From: Bacteroidales bacterium
GTDB lineage: Bacteria > Bacteroidota > Bacteroidia > Bacteroidales > UBA932
Length of the DNA stretch: 57,924 nt
Reading direction: 5' to 3'
Assembly (NCBI GenBank): GCA_017962705.1
Contig: JAGCUV010000079.1
Span: 1-57,924 of the forward strand
Part shown: one piece after another, positions 50,503 to 57,924 of the stretch
Position numbering within the stretch: position 1 is the first letter of the stretch
Layout: each line of letters opens with the position of its first letter
The notes under the pieces: generated by a model
What the model saw: only the letters and a program-made list of their open reading frames with translations
What the model was told of the DNA's origin: nothing
Database searches by the model: none
Made by a program: the position numbers and the translations under genes

Positions 50503-52746
50503 ATGAATCCATTCTACAAAAGCACCTATCGGACGTTTGCCACCCTGCTTATCATCGTTGTCGCCCTTTTCTCCGGAAGCCGGGACGCCTCCTCCCAGAC
50601 CATCTTGAATACCAAGAGTACATCACTCTTGCTACAAGTCGAAAAAGGCAGTCGTCCTCAATTTGTCTATTATGGCGCCCGTCTGTTTGAGACGGATCTG
50701 CCCGCTGCGCTGGCAAATGCCGGAAAATGCTTTGACGCATATCCCGCTCGCCTGTCCAATACGGCCCATCCCGATGCCTTGAGCGTAATGATGCCGGATG
50801 GCGGTGTAACGACGGACCTGCAAACCGAGAGCGTACAAGAGGGAACCTGGGATGGCGGACATACGCTGGATATCGTGTGCAAGGATCCGCTCTATCCTTT
50901 CTTTCGGGTTACGCTCCATTATCGCAGTTACACCGAAGAAGACATCATTGAGATGTGGACGGATATCTTCAATTCCGGGAATAACAACATTATGTTGCAC
51001 CGCTATGATTCTGCCTTTCTTCCTATCCCGGAAGGAAATGTCTGGATGTCGTCCCTGCAAGGTGGATGGGCTGATGAATGTCACGTATACGAAGAGCCGT
51101 TGACTCGGGGAACACGGGAAATCAGCGAACACAACGGGGTACGCAACAGCGCCACCGCCCATAGCGAAGTCATGTTTTCCTTGGATGGCAAACCGCAAGA
51201 AAACGAGGGGCGGGTTATCGGCGCAGTCCTTTGCTACGGAGGTAATTTCGAAATGAGGATTATCACCCGCTATGACGGATATCACCGTTTCTTTGCCGGC
51301 ATCAGCCCCCGCGATGCCTGGTACACACTATCCAAGAGGGAAGTTTTCACCACTCCGAAAGTGGCATTTACCTATAGTGAAAATGGACTGGGAGGTGCCA
51401 GCCGGCACTTTCATCGATGGGCTCGAAAATATATGCTCTGCCACGGCGGACAGCCGGGTGACATCCTGCTCAACAGTTGGGAAGGTGTCTATATGAACAT
51501 CCAAGAAGATCAAATGGAACAGATGGCACGTGACATCGCCGACCTTGGTGGAGAGCTTTTCGTCATCGATGACGGATGGTTCGGCAGCACGAAATACCCA
51601 CGAGACCACGATAGGCAGGGATTGGGAGATTGGGAGGTGCTTTCCCAGAAGCTTCCCAATGGTTTGCAAAATATGGCGCAAAGATGCCGTCAGGCCGGTG
51701 TCAAATTCGGCATCTGGATTGAACCGGAAATGGTCAATACCCAGAGCGAATTGTATGAGAAACATCCTGATTGGGTGTTGAACGCTCATGGGCGGGAACT
51801 GGCCGCTGGACGCGGAGGGACGCAGATGATGCTGGATTTATGCAATCCTGCCGTTCAAGACTATGTCGTATCCGTTGTAGATAAGATTCTTCGGCAAGCG
51901 CCGGACATCGCCTATATCAAATGGGATTGCAACAACTACATGCGCTCTCCCGGTTCTCCCTACCTGAAAAACCCCAATCATCTCGCCATTGAGTATATGC
52001 GCGGACTCACCCAAGTGCTGAATCGCATTCGCGCTGCCTACCCAGATGTTGCCATGCAGTTATGCGCCGGGGGTGGGGCCCGTGTCAACTGGGGATTGTT
52101 GCCCTGGTTCGATGAGTTCTGGACTTCCGACAACACAGATGCGCTCCAGCGACTTCGCATTCAATGGGGAACCTCTTTTTTCTTTCCTGCGGAAGCAATG
52201 GCCTGCCATGTCAGCGCGTCGCCCAATCACCAGACAGGGCGGATTATCCCCCTCAAATATCGCATAGATGTGGCTATGACAGGACGTATGGGCTTTGAAT
52301 TACAACCCGCCGATATCAGTCAAGAAGAACGTGACATCTGCCGTCAGGCTGTTTCAGACTACAAAACGATTCGTCAGACCGTCCAATGCGGAGACCTCTA
52401 TCGACTGGTATCTCCGTTTGACAAGAAAGGAATAGCCTCTTTGATGTACTGCAGCGAAGACAAGAAACAGGCCGCATTTTTCTGGTATCGTACCGAGTAT
52501 TACCGGGGCGATCACCCGGCGCAGGTCCCTCTGCGAGGACTCAATCCCGACCTCTTGTATAAAGTGACGGAACTCAACAAAGTCGATGGAAACCCAGTAT
52601 CGGCTCTGGACGGCAAAATCGTGTCGGGGCAATTCTTGATGAGCAACGGCTTTCTCTTTCCTGAAAAGGAGAGTTACCAGGGTGGTCATAACGACTGGCA
52701 CAGCCACGTTATTCGTTTGGATGCCATAATCAGTCTGAAAAAATAG
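50503..52746 (+). CDS. GH36 alpha-galactosidase, secreted
   Basis: 747 residues, usual length. The signal peptide (~1-30) ends GSRDASSQ without a lipobox, so it is probably periplasmic. GH36 motifs: LNSWEGVYMNI, FVIDDGWFG, KFGIWIEPEMV, YIKWDCNNY with nucleophile Asp475, LCAGGGARVNWGLL, and FWTSDNTDALQR with acid/base Asp543. It removes alpha-1,6-galactose from galactomannan oligosaccharides before their import. Last gene of the mannan operon; it ends in TAG. No clear terminator is visible before the convergent icd gene 15 bp away. Confidence 0.95.
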   Translation: MNPFYKSTYRTFATLLIIVVALFSGSRDASSQTILNTKSTSLLLQVEKGSRPQFVYYGARLFETDLPAALANAGKCFDAYPARLSNTAHPDALSVMMPDGGVTTDLQTESVQEGTWDGGHTLDIVCKDPLYPFFRVTLHYRSYTEEDIIEMWTDIFNSGNNNIMLHRYDSAFLPIPEGNVWMSSLQGGWADECHVYEEPLTRGTREISEHNGVRNSATAHSEVMFSLDGKPQENEGRVIGAVLCYGGNFEMRIITRYDGYHRFFAGISPRDAWYTLSKREVFTTPKVAFTYSENGLGGASRHFHRWARKYMLCHGGQPGDILLNSWEGVYMNIQEDQMEQMARDIADLGGELFVIDDGWFGSTKYPRDHDRQGLGDWEVLSQKLPNGLQNMAQRCRQAGVKFGIWIEPEMVNTQSELYEKHPDWVLNAHGRELAAGRGGTQMMLDLCNPAVQDYVVSVVDKILRQAPDIAYIKWDCNNYMRSPGSPYLKNPNHLAIEYMRGLTQVLNRIRAAYPDVAMQLCAGGGARVNWGLLPWFDEFWTSDNTDALQRLRIQWGTSFFFPAEAMACHVSASPNHQTGRIIPLKYRIDVAMTGRMGFELQPADISQEERDICRQAVSDYKTIRQTVQCGDLYRLVSPFDKKGIASLMYCSEDKKQAAFFWYRTEYYRGDHPAQVPLRGLNPDLLYKVTELNKVDGNPVSALDGKIVSGQFLMSNGFLFPEKESYQGGHNDWHSHVIRLDAIISLKK

Positions 52747-52761
52747 AGGTTCAAGACAGTC

Positions 52762-53973
52762 CTACGCGCCGAGCCGTTTGCCCAGGCGCTCGCGGATAGC
52801 GGCGATAAAGGCGGCGGAAGTGACGCTCACGGGCGTAACACCTTCCATCAGGGAGACCAAGTCTTTGGTGGCGATGCCCTCGTTCAGGGTATCGAAGCAG
52901 GCCGCTTCCAGTTGGTCGGCATAATTCACGAGGTCCTTCAGGTCGTCGAGTTCGCCGCGTTTGCGCAAGGCACCGCTCCAGGCGAAAATGGTGGCCATCG
53001 GGTTGGTGGAGGTCTCCTCCCCTGCCAGATACTTGTAATAGTGGCGCGTGACCGTCCCGTGGGCCGCTTCGTACTCATATTTTCCGTCGGGACTGACCAG
53101 TACGGAGGTCATCATCGCCAGGGAACCGAAGGCGGTCGAAACCATATCGCTCATCACGTCGCCGTCATAGTTCTTGCAGGCCCAGATGAAGCCGCCTTTG
53201 GAACGGATGACACGGGCCACCGCATCGTCGATTAGCGTGTAGAAATAGGTCAGGCCGAGTTGCTCGAAACGCTCCTTGTATTCCGCATAGACCTCGTCGA
53301 AAATCACGCGGAACTGCGCATCGTAGATCTTGGAAATGGTGTTTTTGGTGGAGAACCAGAGGTCTTGTTTGGTGTCCAGCGCGAATTGGAAGCAGGACTT
53401 GGCGAAAGAACGGATGCTCTTGTCGGTGTTGTGCATGCCCTGGATGACGCCGGCACCCTTGAAGTTCTGGATGACGACTTCCTGGTGCGCGCCGCTCTCC
53501 CCGTCGAAGACGAGTTTGGCTACGCCCGGCTCTGCAGCCCGCAATTCCACGCTCTTATAGACATCGCCGTAGGCGTGACGGGCAATCGTGATGGGTTTTT
53601 CCCAATTTTTCACCGCCGGCTTGACGGAAGGAAGCAGGATAGGGGTACGGAAGACGGTTCCGTCCAAAATCGAACGAATGGTGCCATTGGGGGACTTCCA
53701 CATCTGGTGAAGATGGTACTCGTCCATCCGCTGGGCATTCGGGGTGATGGTGGCACACTTGACGGCCACGCCGTACTTTTTTGTGGCCTCCGCAGAATCG
53801 ATGGTGATGCGGTCTCCGGTCTCATCCCGTTTGGGCAGCCCCAAATCATAGTACTCGCTCTTGAGGTCCACGAAGGGAAGGATCAATTCATCCTTGATCA
53901 TTTTCCAAAGGATGCGGGTCATCTCATCCCCATCCATCTCCACGAGCGGAGTCGTCATTTTGATTTTTTCCAT
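52762..53973 (-). CDS. icd: NADP-dependent isocitrate dehydrogenase
   Basis: 403 residues from the start at 53973. The longer form from 53985 would leave almost no leader behind the -7 box at 53996-54003. It begins MEKIKMTTPLVEMDGDEMTRILW and has the eukaryote-like (homodimeric) IDH features: NGTIRSILDGTVFRTPI (the phosphate-site NGTIR), ITIARHAYGDVYKSVE, and IWACKNYDGDVMSDMV with the metal-binding Asp residues. YEYEAAHGTVTRHYYKYLAGEETSTNPMA is the NADP-binding region. It oxidises isocitrate to 2-oxoglutarate in the TCA cycle. Monocistronic and minus strand. Confidence 0.95.
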   Translation of the reverse strand: MEKIKMTTPLVEMDGDEMTRILWKMIKDELILPFVDLKSEYYDLGLPKRDETGDRITIDSAEATKKYGVAVKCATITPNAQRMDEYHLHQMWKSPNGTIRSILDGTVFRTPILLPSVKPAVKNWEKPITIARHAYGDVYKSVELRAAEPGVAKLVFDGESGAHQEVVIQNFKGAGVIQGMHNTDKSIRSFAKSCFQFALDTKQDLWFSTKNTISKIYDAQFRVIFDEVYAEYKERFEQLGLTYFYTLIDDAVARVIRSKGGFIWACKNYDGDVMSDMVSTAFGSLAMMTSVLVSPDGKYEYEAAHGTVTRHYYKYLAGEETSTNPMATIFAWSGALRKRGELDDLKDLVNYADQLEAACFDTLNEGIATKDLVSLMEGVTPVSVTSAAFIAAIRERLGKRLGA

Positions 53974-53995
53974 ATGTTTTTGCATTTTCAGAGCG

Positions 53996-54003
53996 CAAAG
54001 ATA
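53996..54003 (-). promoter_or_regulatory. -7 box of icd
   Basis: TATCTTTG on the minus strand, 22 bp before the 53973 start. No good -33 was found. It supports the shorter start. Confidence 0.55.
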
Positions 54004-54013
54004 AGCATTTTTA

Positions 54014-54044
54014 CAAAAAACGGGACCGGCTGAACCAGTCCCGT
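54014..54044 (-). terminator. Terminator of fba
   Basis: Stem ACGGGAC/GTCCCGT (54020-54026 with 54038-54044) plus an inner GG/CC pair. On the minus strand six T follow. It lies 21 bp past the fba stop. Confidence 0.85.
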
Positions 54045-54065
54045 CTATCCGATAAAAACCTCGAC

Positions 54066-55067
54066 TTAGAGGGCTTTGCCGTCGGAACCGAGCACGTTGA
54101 CGATCTTGTGCATATAGAGTTTCTTCATCTCGTCACGGGCGGGGCCGAGGTACTTGCGGGGATCAAACTCGCCGGGCTTGTCGTTGAAGACCTTGCGGAC
54201 GGCGGCGGTCATCGCCAGGCGGCTGTCGGAGTCGATGTTGATCTTGCAAACGGCGCTCTTGGAGGCCTCGCGGAGCTGCTCTTCGGGAATACCTACGGCG
54301 TCGGGCAGTTTGCCGCCGTTGGCGTTGATGATGTCCACATACTCCTGGGGCACGGAAGAAGAGCCGTGGAGAACGATGGGGAAACCGGGCAGTTTCTTCT
54401 CAATCTCGTGGAGCACGTCGAAAGCGAGCGGGGGAGGTACGAGGCGGCCGGTCTTGGGGTCGCGGGTGCACTGCTCGGGTTTGAACTTGTAAGCCCCGTG
54501 GCTGGTACCGATGGAGATGGCCAGCGAGTCGCAGCCCGTACGGGTGGCGAAGTCGATCACTTCTTCGGGACGGGTGTAGTGGGATTCCTCGGCGGAAACC
54601 TCATCTTCCACACCAGCGAGCACGCCGAGTTCGGCCTCTACGGTCACATCGTACTGATGCGCATAGTCCACCACTTTCTTGGTGAGGGCGATGTTCTCCT
54701 CGTAAGGGAGGGAGGAAGCGTCGATCATCACGGAAGAGAAGCCCATGTCCACGCAACTCTTGCAAAGCTCGAAACTATCACCATGGTCGAGGTGAAGCAC
54801 GATCTGGGGTTTCTCCCAACCGAGTTCCTTCGCATATTCGACAGCGCCTTCAGCCATATAGCGCAGAAGGGTCTGGTTGGCATAGTTGCGGGCGCCCTTG
54901 CTGACCTGCAGGATCACGGGAGACTTGGTCTCGGCGGAAGCCTGGATGATGGCCTGGAGTTGCTCCATATTGTTAAAGTTGAAAGCGGGGATAGCATATC
55001 CGCCGGCGACGGCCTTCTTGAACATCTCTCTGGTGTTGACAAGGCCAAGGGTTTTGTAAGATACCAT
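54066..55067 (-). CDS. fba: Class II fructose-bisphosphate aldolase
   Basis: 333 residues from the start at 55067 (MVSYKTLGLVNTREMF); the frame extends to 55121 but that part is upstream of the conserved start. Class II motifs: IPAFNFNNMEQLQA, LHLDHGDSFELCKSC (zinc His), SVMIDASSLPYEENI, VEAELGVLAGVEDE, SIGTSHGAYKFK, VLHGSSSVPQEYVD and NIDSDSRLAMTAAVRK. It cleaves fructose-1,6-bisphosphate in glycolysis. Transcribed from the divergent promoter at 55128-55147. Confidence 0.96.
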   Translation of the reverse strand: MVSYKTLGLVNTREMFKKAVAGGYAIPAFNFNNMEQLQAIIQASAETKSPVILQVSKGARNYANQTLLRYMAEGAVEYAKELGWEKPQIVLHLDHGDSFELCKSCVDMGFSSVMIDASSLPYEENIALTKKVVDYAHQYDVTVEAELGVLAGVEDEVSAEESHYTRPEEVIDFATRTGCDSLAISIGTSHGAYKFKPEQCTRDPKTGRLVPPPLAFDVLHEIEKKLPGFPIVLHGSSSVPQEYVDIINANGGKLPDAVGIPEEQLREASKSAVCKINIDSDSRLAMTAAVRKVFNDKPGEFDPRKYLGPARDEMKKLYMHKIVNVLGSDGKAL

Positions 55068-55127
55068 AATATTATTGGGAATTAAATAAATTCTATACGC
55101 TTTTGACTTTCGGTTCGTCAAAATCGT

Positions 55128-55147
55128 GCAAAAATAGTTATTTTTGC
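55128..55147. promoter_or_regulatory. Divergent promoter: back-to-back -7 boxes for fba and gmk
   Basis: GCAAAAATAGTTATTTTTGC is a 20-bp inverted repeat (9-bp arms around GT). Each strand reads TATTTTTGC, a match to TAnnTTTG: the right arm for gmk (55139-55146) and the left arm for fba (55129-55136). Polymerase could probably occupy only one side at a time. Confidence 0.6.
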
Positions 55148-55186
55148 AGAAATATTAAAGTGTTCGGCCAGAAATTTTTGAAATTT

Positions 55187-55759
55187 ATGCAAGAAAAAGT
55201 CATCATTTTCACCGCCCCGTCGGGCTCCGGAAAGAGCACCATCATCAACCATCTGCTTGAAATTCATCCCGAATTCGAATTTTCCATTTCCGCCACTACC
55301 CGCGCACCGAGAGGCCGCGAACAAAACGGCGTGGAATATTATTTCAAAAGCGGGGAGGAATTTGAGCGGCTGGTGCGCGAAGACGCATTTGTCGAGCACG
55401 AGCAGGTCTATGCGTCCGTGTATTATGGAACGCTCAAAAGCGAGATCCGGCGCATCTGGGACAAAGGAAATGTGATTATTTTCGATGTGGATGTCAAGGG
55501 GGCCTGGAACCTCAAACAGTATTTCGGGGACAAGGCCCTGGCCATTCTGGTCAAGGCGCCTTCAGCCGAGGAATTGCGCCGCCGGCTGACGGCCCGGGGC
55601 ACGGACTCCCCCGCCGCCATCGAGGAAAGGCTCGCCAAAGCCCGGACCGAACTGGATTTCGCTGCCGGCAAATTTGATGTCACCCTGGTCAACGACAAAT
55701 TGGAAGACACGTTCGCCGAAGCAGAAGCGCTGGTAGACCGGTTCCTGGGCGCGGAATGA
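55187..55759 (+). CDS. gmk: Guanylate kinase
   Basis: 190 residues from the start at 55187. P-loop FTAPSGSGKSTI (8-19), GMP-binding SISATTRAPRGREQNGVEYYF, VIIFDVDVKGAWNLK, and RLTARGTDSPAAIEERLAKA. Phosphorylates GMP to GDP. Overlaps nadD by 4 bp (ATGA), so the two form an operon. Confidence 0.97.
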   Translation: MQEKVIIFTAPSGSGKSTIINHLLEIHPEFEFSISATTRAPRGREQNGVEYYFKSGEEFERLVREDAFVEHEQVYASVYYGTLKSEIRRIWDKGNVIIFDVDVKGAWNLKQYFGDKALAILVKAPSAEELRRRLTARGTDSPAAIEERLAKARTELDFAAGKFDVTLVNDKLEDTFAEAEALVDRFLGAE

Positions 55760-56346
55760 GTGAAAGTCAGCTCATAAACGAGGGCCGGGCGACCGTTGTT
55801 TTCAGCGGGTCGTTCAATCCCCTGCACATCGGACACCTGGCCATCCTGCGCACTTTGTGCGAACGGGCTGGGGTCGACCGCGTGCTACTGGTCGTCTCCC
55901 CCAAAAATCCCCTGAAGGACAGCATCTCCGCCGACTCGGCTCCTGCACGCCTGAGGGCCGCCCGCGAGGCCTTGGAGCGCTATCCAGAACTGGCCGGAAA
56001 AGTCGGAATCAGCGATATCGAATTCCGTCTCGGCGCACCCCATTACACCATCCGCACCCTGGATGCACTGGCGGGGGAAACGGACCTCGACACAGGCCTG
56101 CGCCTGGCCATCGGCGGTGACCAGTTGGCGGATTTCCGGCGCTGGAAAGACTACACGCGCATCCTGCTTGAATATGGCCTGCTGGTCTATCCCCGCGAAG
56201 GGTTCGACAGCGCCGCTTTGCGCGACGACCTTTTGGCCGAAAACCCGTCCTACCGCATCACCCTGCTCGACGCCCCCCAAGTGGACATCTCCTCCACCGC
56301 CCTGCGCAAAGGCCTGCTCTCCCGGCCCGAAGAATTCTTGATGTAA
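55756..56346 (+). CDS. nadD: Nicotinate-nucleotide adenylyltransferase
   Basis: 196 residues. Nucleotidyltransferase motif GSFNPLHIGHL near the N-terminus and ISSTALRKGL near the end, with IGGDQLADFRRWKDY between. Adenylates nicotinate mononucleotide in NAD synthesis. Translationally coupled to gmk. Between its stop and radC lies a 140-bp gap holding the radC promoter. Confidence 0.96.
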   Translation: MSESQLINEGRATVVFSGSFNPLHIGHLAILRTLCERAGVDRVLLVVSPKNPLKDSISADSAPARLRAAREALERYPELAGKVGISDIEFRLGAPHYTIRTLDALAGETDLDTGLRLAIGGDQLADFRRWKDYTRILLEYGLLVYPREGFDSAALRDDLLAENPSYRITLLDAPQVDISSTALRKGLLSRPEEFLM

Positions 56347-56427
56347 GCCCAATCCACGGCAATTACCCCACAAAAAGTCCGGAAAAAGAAAAATTTTTTC
56401 TGTTTTGTGAATTTGCAAATCGATTTA

Positions 56428-56459
56428 TTTGCAAAGGCGCGGCAGCAAATGCATCTTTG
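56428..56459 (+). promoter_or_regulatory. Promoter of radC
   Basis: A -33 TTTG (56428-56431), 20 bp, then CATCTTTG (56452-56459), close to TAnnTTTG. It lies 27 bp before the radC start. Confidence 0.5.
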
Positions 56460-56486
56460 CGATTGTCACTGAAAACTTGTTGTAAA

Positions 56487-57173
56487 ATGAAAATCGCTCA
56501 AATGTCCAGCGAGGAAAGGCCTCGCGAAAAAATGATGTACTTCGGCGCGAAGGGCGTGACCAATGCAGACCTGATTGCCGTCCTGCTGCGGACGGGGACC
56601 CGCCAGGAAAGCGCCGTGGAAATCGCTCAGAAAATGCTCGCCGACTGCGATGGCTTCCTGACCGAACTATCCACCCGCTCCATCGAGAACCTGTCCGCCA
56701 TCAAGGGCATCGGCACGACCAAGGCCATCACCTTATGTGCTGCCTTCGAACTGGGAAGAAGAATGGGAGAAGAAAGATTCCGTTACCGCAAACAAGTCAT
56801 CACGAACGCCCGTGAAATCTATGAGATCTTCGGGCCCGTCCTCAAAGGAACCGCTCGCGAGGAGTGCTGGGTAGCCTTCCTCAACCGTTCACAGTATCTG
56901 ATGGGCAAGGAAAAAATCACGCAAGGAGACGACATTTCTACCATTTTTGATGTCGGCCGCATTGTCAAACGCTGCGTTGAGCGGCAAGCAAGGAAACTCG
57001 TTGTCGTCCACAATCACCCGTCGGGCAATCCCATGCCCGGGAAGGCGGACCTGACGGAGACGCAAAAGTTGAAAGAGGCGCTGGCTCCCTTCAACATCAA
57101 ACTGATTGACCACGTCGTCATCTGCGACGACTGCTATTACAGTTTCTGTGACGAATGCGTCTATCCCGCATAA
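56487..57173 (+). CDS. radC: RadC family JAB/MPN-domain protein
   Basis: 228 residues from the start at 56487 (MKIAQMSSEERPREKM). N-terminal helix-hairpin-helix region (LSTRSIENLSAIKGIGTTKAITL) and a C-terminal MPN domain with the metal site VVVHNHPSGNPMPGKAD (E-x-HxHPSG-type). The family was once linked to DNA repair, but its function is unsettled. Monocistronic; the convergent gene at 57184 ends 10 bp away. Confidence 0.95.
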   Translation: MKIAQMSSEERPREKMMYFGAKGVTNADLIAVLLRTGTRQESAVEIAQKMLADCDGFLTELSTRSIENLSAIKGIGTTKAITLCAAFELGRRMGEERFRYRKQVITNAREIYEIFGPVLKGTAREECWVAFLNRSQYLMGKEKITQGDDISTIFDVGRIVKRCVERQARKLVVVHNHPSGNPMPGKADLTETQKLKEALAPFNIKLIDHVVICDDCYYSFCDECVYPA

Positions 57174-57183
57174 GCAGGCCCGC

Positions 57184-57924
57184 TCAGTTCGCCTTTTTCG
57201 CAAACGCTCTTTTGATTTTGTTACGGAAGCGCAAAAACAAATCGCCGATAGAGGTAAACAACGCCGATAAGGAGTTGCGGGGCGATATGACGAAATGGCG
57301 CAAGGAATGATAAGAAAAAGTTTTGATGCCGATGAACAGATTCTGAAGATAGTGCTTGCGGCCTTTCCTGTCCCAATTCTGCCCGAAATTTCCGTCCAAC
57401 AGTACATACCCATTCAGCGTCTCCGCTTTTTTGCGCCATTTCGGGCTCGGATCATAGAGAGGGATGCATGCCGGGTTCATTCCCAGGAAATGGACGGCCA
57501 AAGATGCGAAGGTCTTCCATTCGCGCATCAATCCCATTTTCGTAAGACGCTCTTGCAGTAGCGGGGCGTCTATGTTTTCATGGAAAGCAAACAGCAAACG
57601 ACACCAATCGCAAATCTGCCTCAAGCCTACACCCCCGATAAAAGTATGCTTGAGGATATGCGTAAAAACAAAAATAACATCGTTATTCGGCTCCGGAATA
57701 CCAACGGGAACGCCGTCATTCATCCAAGTCCTCACCTGGTGACATTCGAAAGTTTTCTGAAAAACCTCGCGTACAACCCGGTCCACCCGATTGATGTAAT
57801 GAACATCCAGCGTCCCGTGCAGTTCTACGGTCCAGCCTCCTATGTCAAAACTGATGTGCAGGTCGCGGTCCCTTTCGTTGTCGAAAGATGTCGCTATGCG
57901 TTTAAGCGCCTGAACCGCCTTTTC
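57184..57924 (-). CDS. Nucleotidyltransferase-like family protein (PF14907-type), partial
   Basis: Runs off the right edge: the frame is open from 57924 to the stop at 57184, 246 codons visible. The start is therefore outside; the GTG at 57786 is not needed. The part at the edge reads DLHISFDIGGWTVELHGTLDVHY, like the VELHW strand of the 'uncharacterised nucleotidyltransferase' family. Later features are IFVFTHILKHTFIGGVGLRQICDWCRLL and a basic C-terminus. Such genes often occur in surface polysaccharide clusters, so a glycan-synthesis region may lie beyond the edge. Family call is moderate. Confidence 0.65.
   Translation of the reverse strand, partial: EKAVQALKRIATSFDNERDRDLHISFDIGGWTVELHGTLDVHYINRVDRVVREVFQKTFECHQVRTWMNDGVPVGIPEPNNDVIFVFTHILKHTFIGGVGLRQICDWCRLLFAFHENIDAPLLQERLTKMGLMREWKTFASLAVHFLGMNPACIPLYDPSPKWRKKAETLNGYVLLDGNFGQNWDRKGRKHYLQNLFIGIKTFSYHSLRHFVISPRNSLSALFTSIGDLFLRFRNKIKRAFAKKAN

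Noticed and set aside
57184-57786. Complete gene starting at the GTG at 57786
   Set aside because: The same frame is open to the window edge and the upstream part carries family-like sequence (VELHG), so the gene is cut by the edge.
1-57924. CRISPR arrays, insertion sequences, prophage or integrase genes
   Set aside because: No regularly spaced repeats, transposase or integrase motifs were seen on either strand.

Overview
The window looks like the chromosome of a carbohydrate-degrading member of the Bacteroidota, probably Bacteroidales. The evidence is three SusC-like and two SusD-like proteins, many lipoprotein signal peptides, fimbrillin-like and SusE/F-like surface proteins, TAnnTTTG-type -7 promoter boxes, and an EF-G paralog of the kind known from Bacteroides. 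The genus cannot be fixed from sequence reading alone.

Layout. (1) 1-20018, minus strand: one long polysaccharide utilisation locus (PUL), read right to left. It encodes a short SusC-like receptor, a full SusC/SusD pair, a FISUMP/BACON-type lipoprotein, two ~50-aa peptides, a fimbrillin-like lipoprotein, a clan GH-A hydrolase, a second fimbrillin-like lipoprotein, a fimbrillin/GH-A fusion, two GH28-like beta-helix enzymes, and at the left edge a chimeric remnant ending in a CE15-like tail. The GH28 genes suggest a pectic substrate. (2) 20196-28781, minus strand: EF-G2, an alpha-L-rhamnosidase (GH78), a CNNM/CorC membrane protein, a histidine phosphatase gene split by one in-frame TAG, a GtrA-like protein and a CDP-alcohol phosphatidyltransferase. 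(3) 28886-30667, plus strand: tRNA-Ser(GGA), a second copy of its 3' end exactly 200 bp away, then a two-gene ADP-ribosyltransferase-like (DUF3990) plus XRE-type cassette resembling a toxin-antitoxin system, with its own promoter, palindrome and terminator. (4) 30815-52746, plus strand: a 14-gene beta-mannan/galactomannan PUL. (5) 52762-57924: housekeeping genes icd, fba, gmk, nadD and radC, and a partial nucleotidyltransferase-like gene.

The mannan PUL covers a whole pathway. Surface GH26 mannanases, SusE/F-like binding proteins and SusC/D capture and import oligosaccharides. GH36 removes galactose. A cellobiose/mannobiose 2-epimerase converts Man-Man to Man-Glc. GH130 phosphorolyses Man-Glc, and a GPH-type symporter moves sugars across the inner membrane. 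The most striking feature is that the epimerase is not a separate gene: it is the C-terminal half of the AraC-family regulator (47001-49067). One polypeptide would therefore combine DNA binding with a catalytic step of the pathway it presumably controls. A second notable protein (42050-44659) joins a fimbrillin-like domain, two SusE/F-like binding modules and a GH26 mannanase in one surface lipoprotein.

All calls are from reading the sequence and remembered family motifs; no database search was run.
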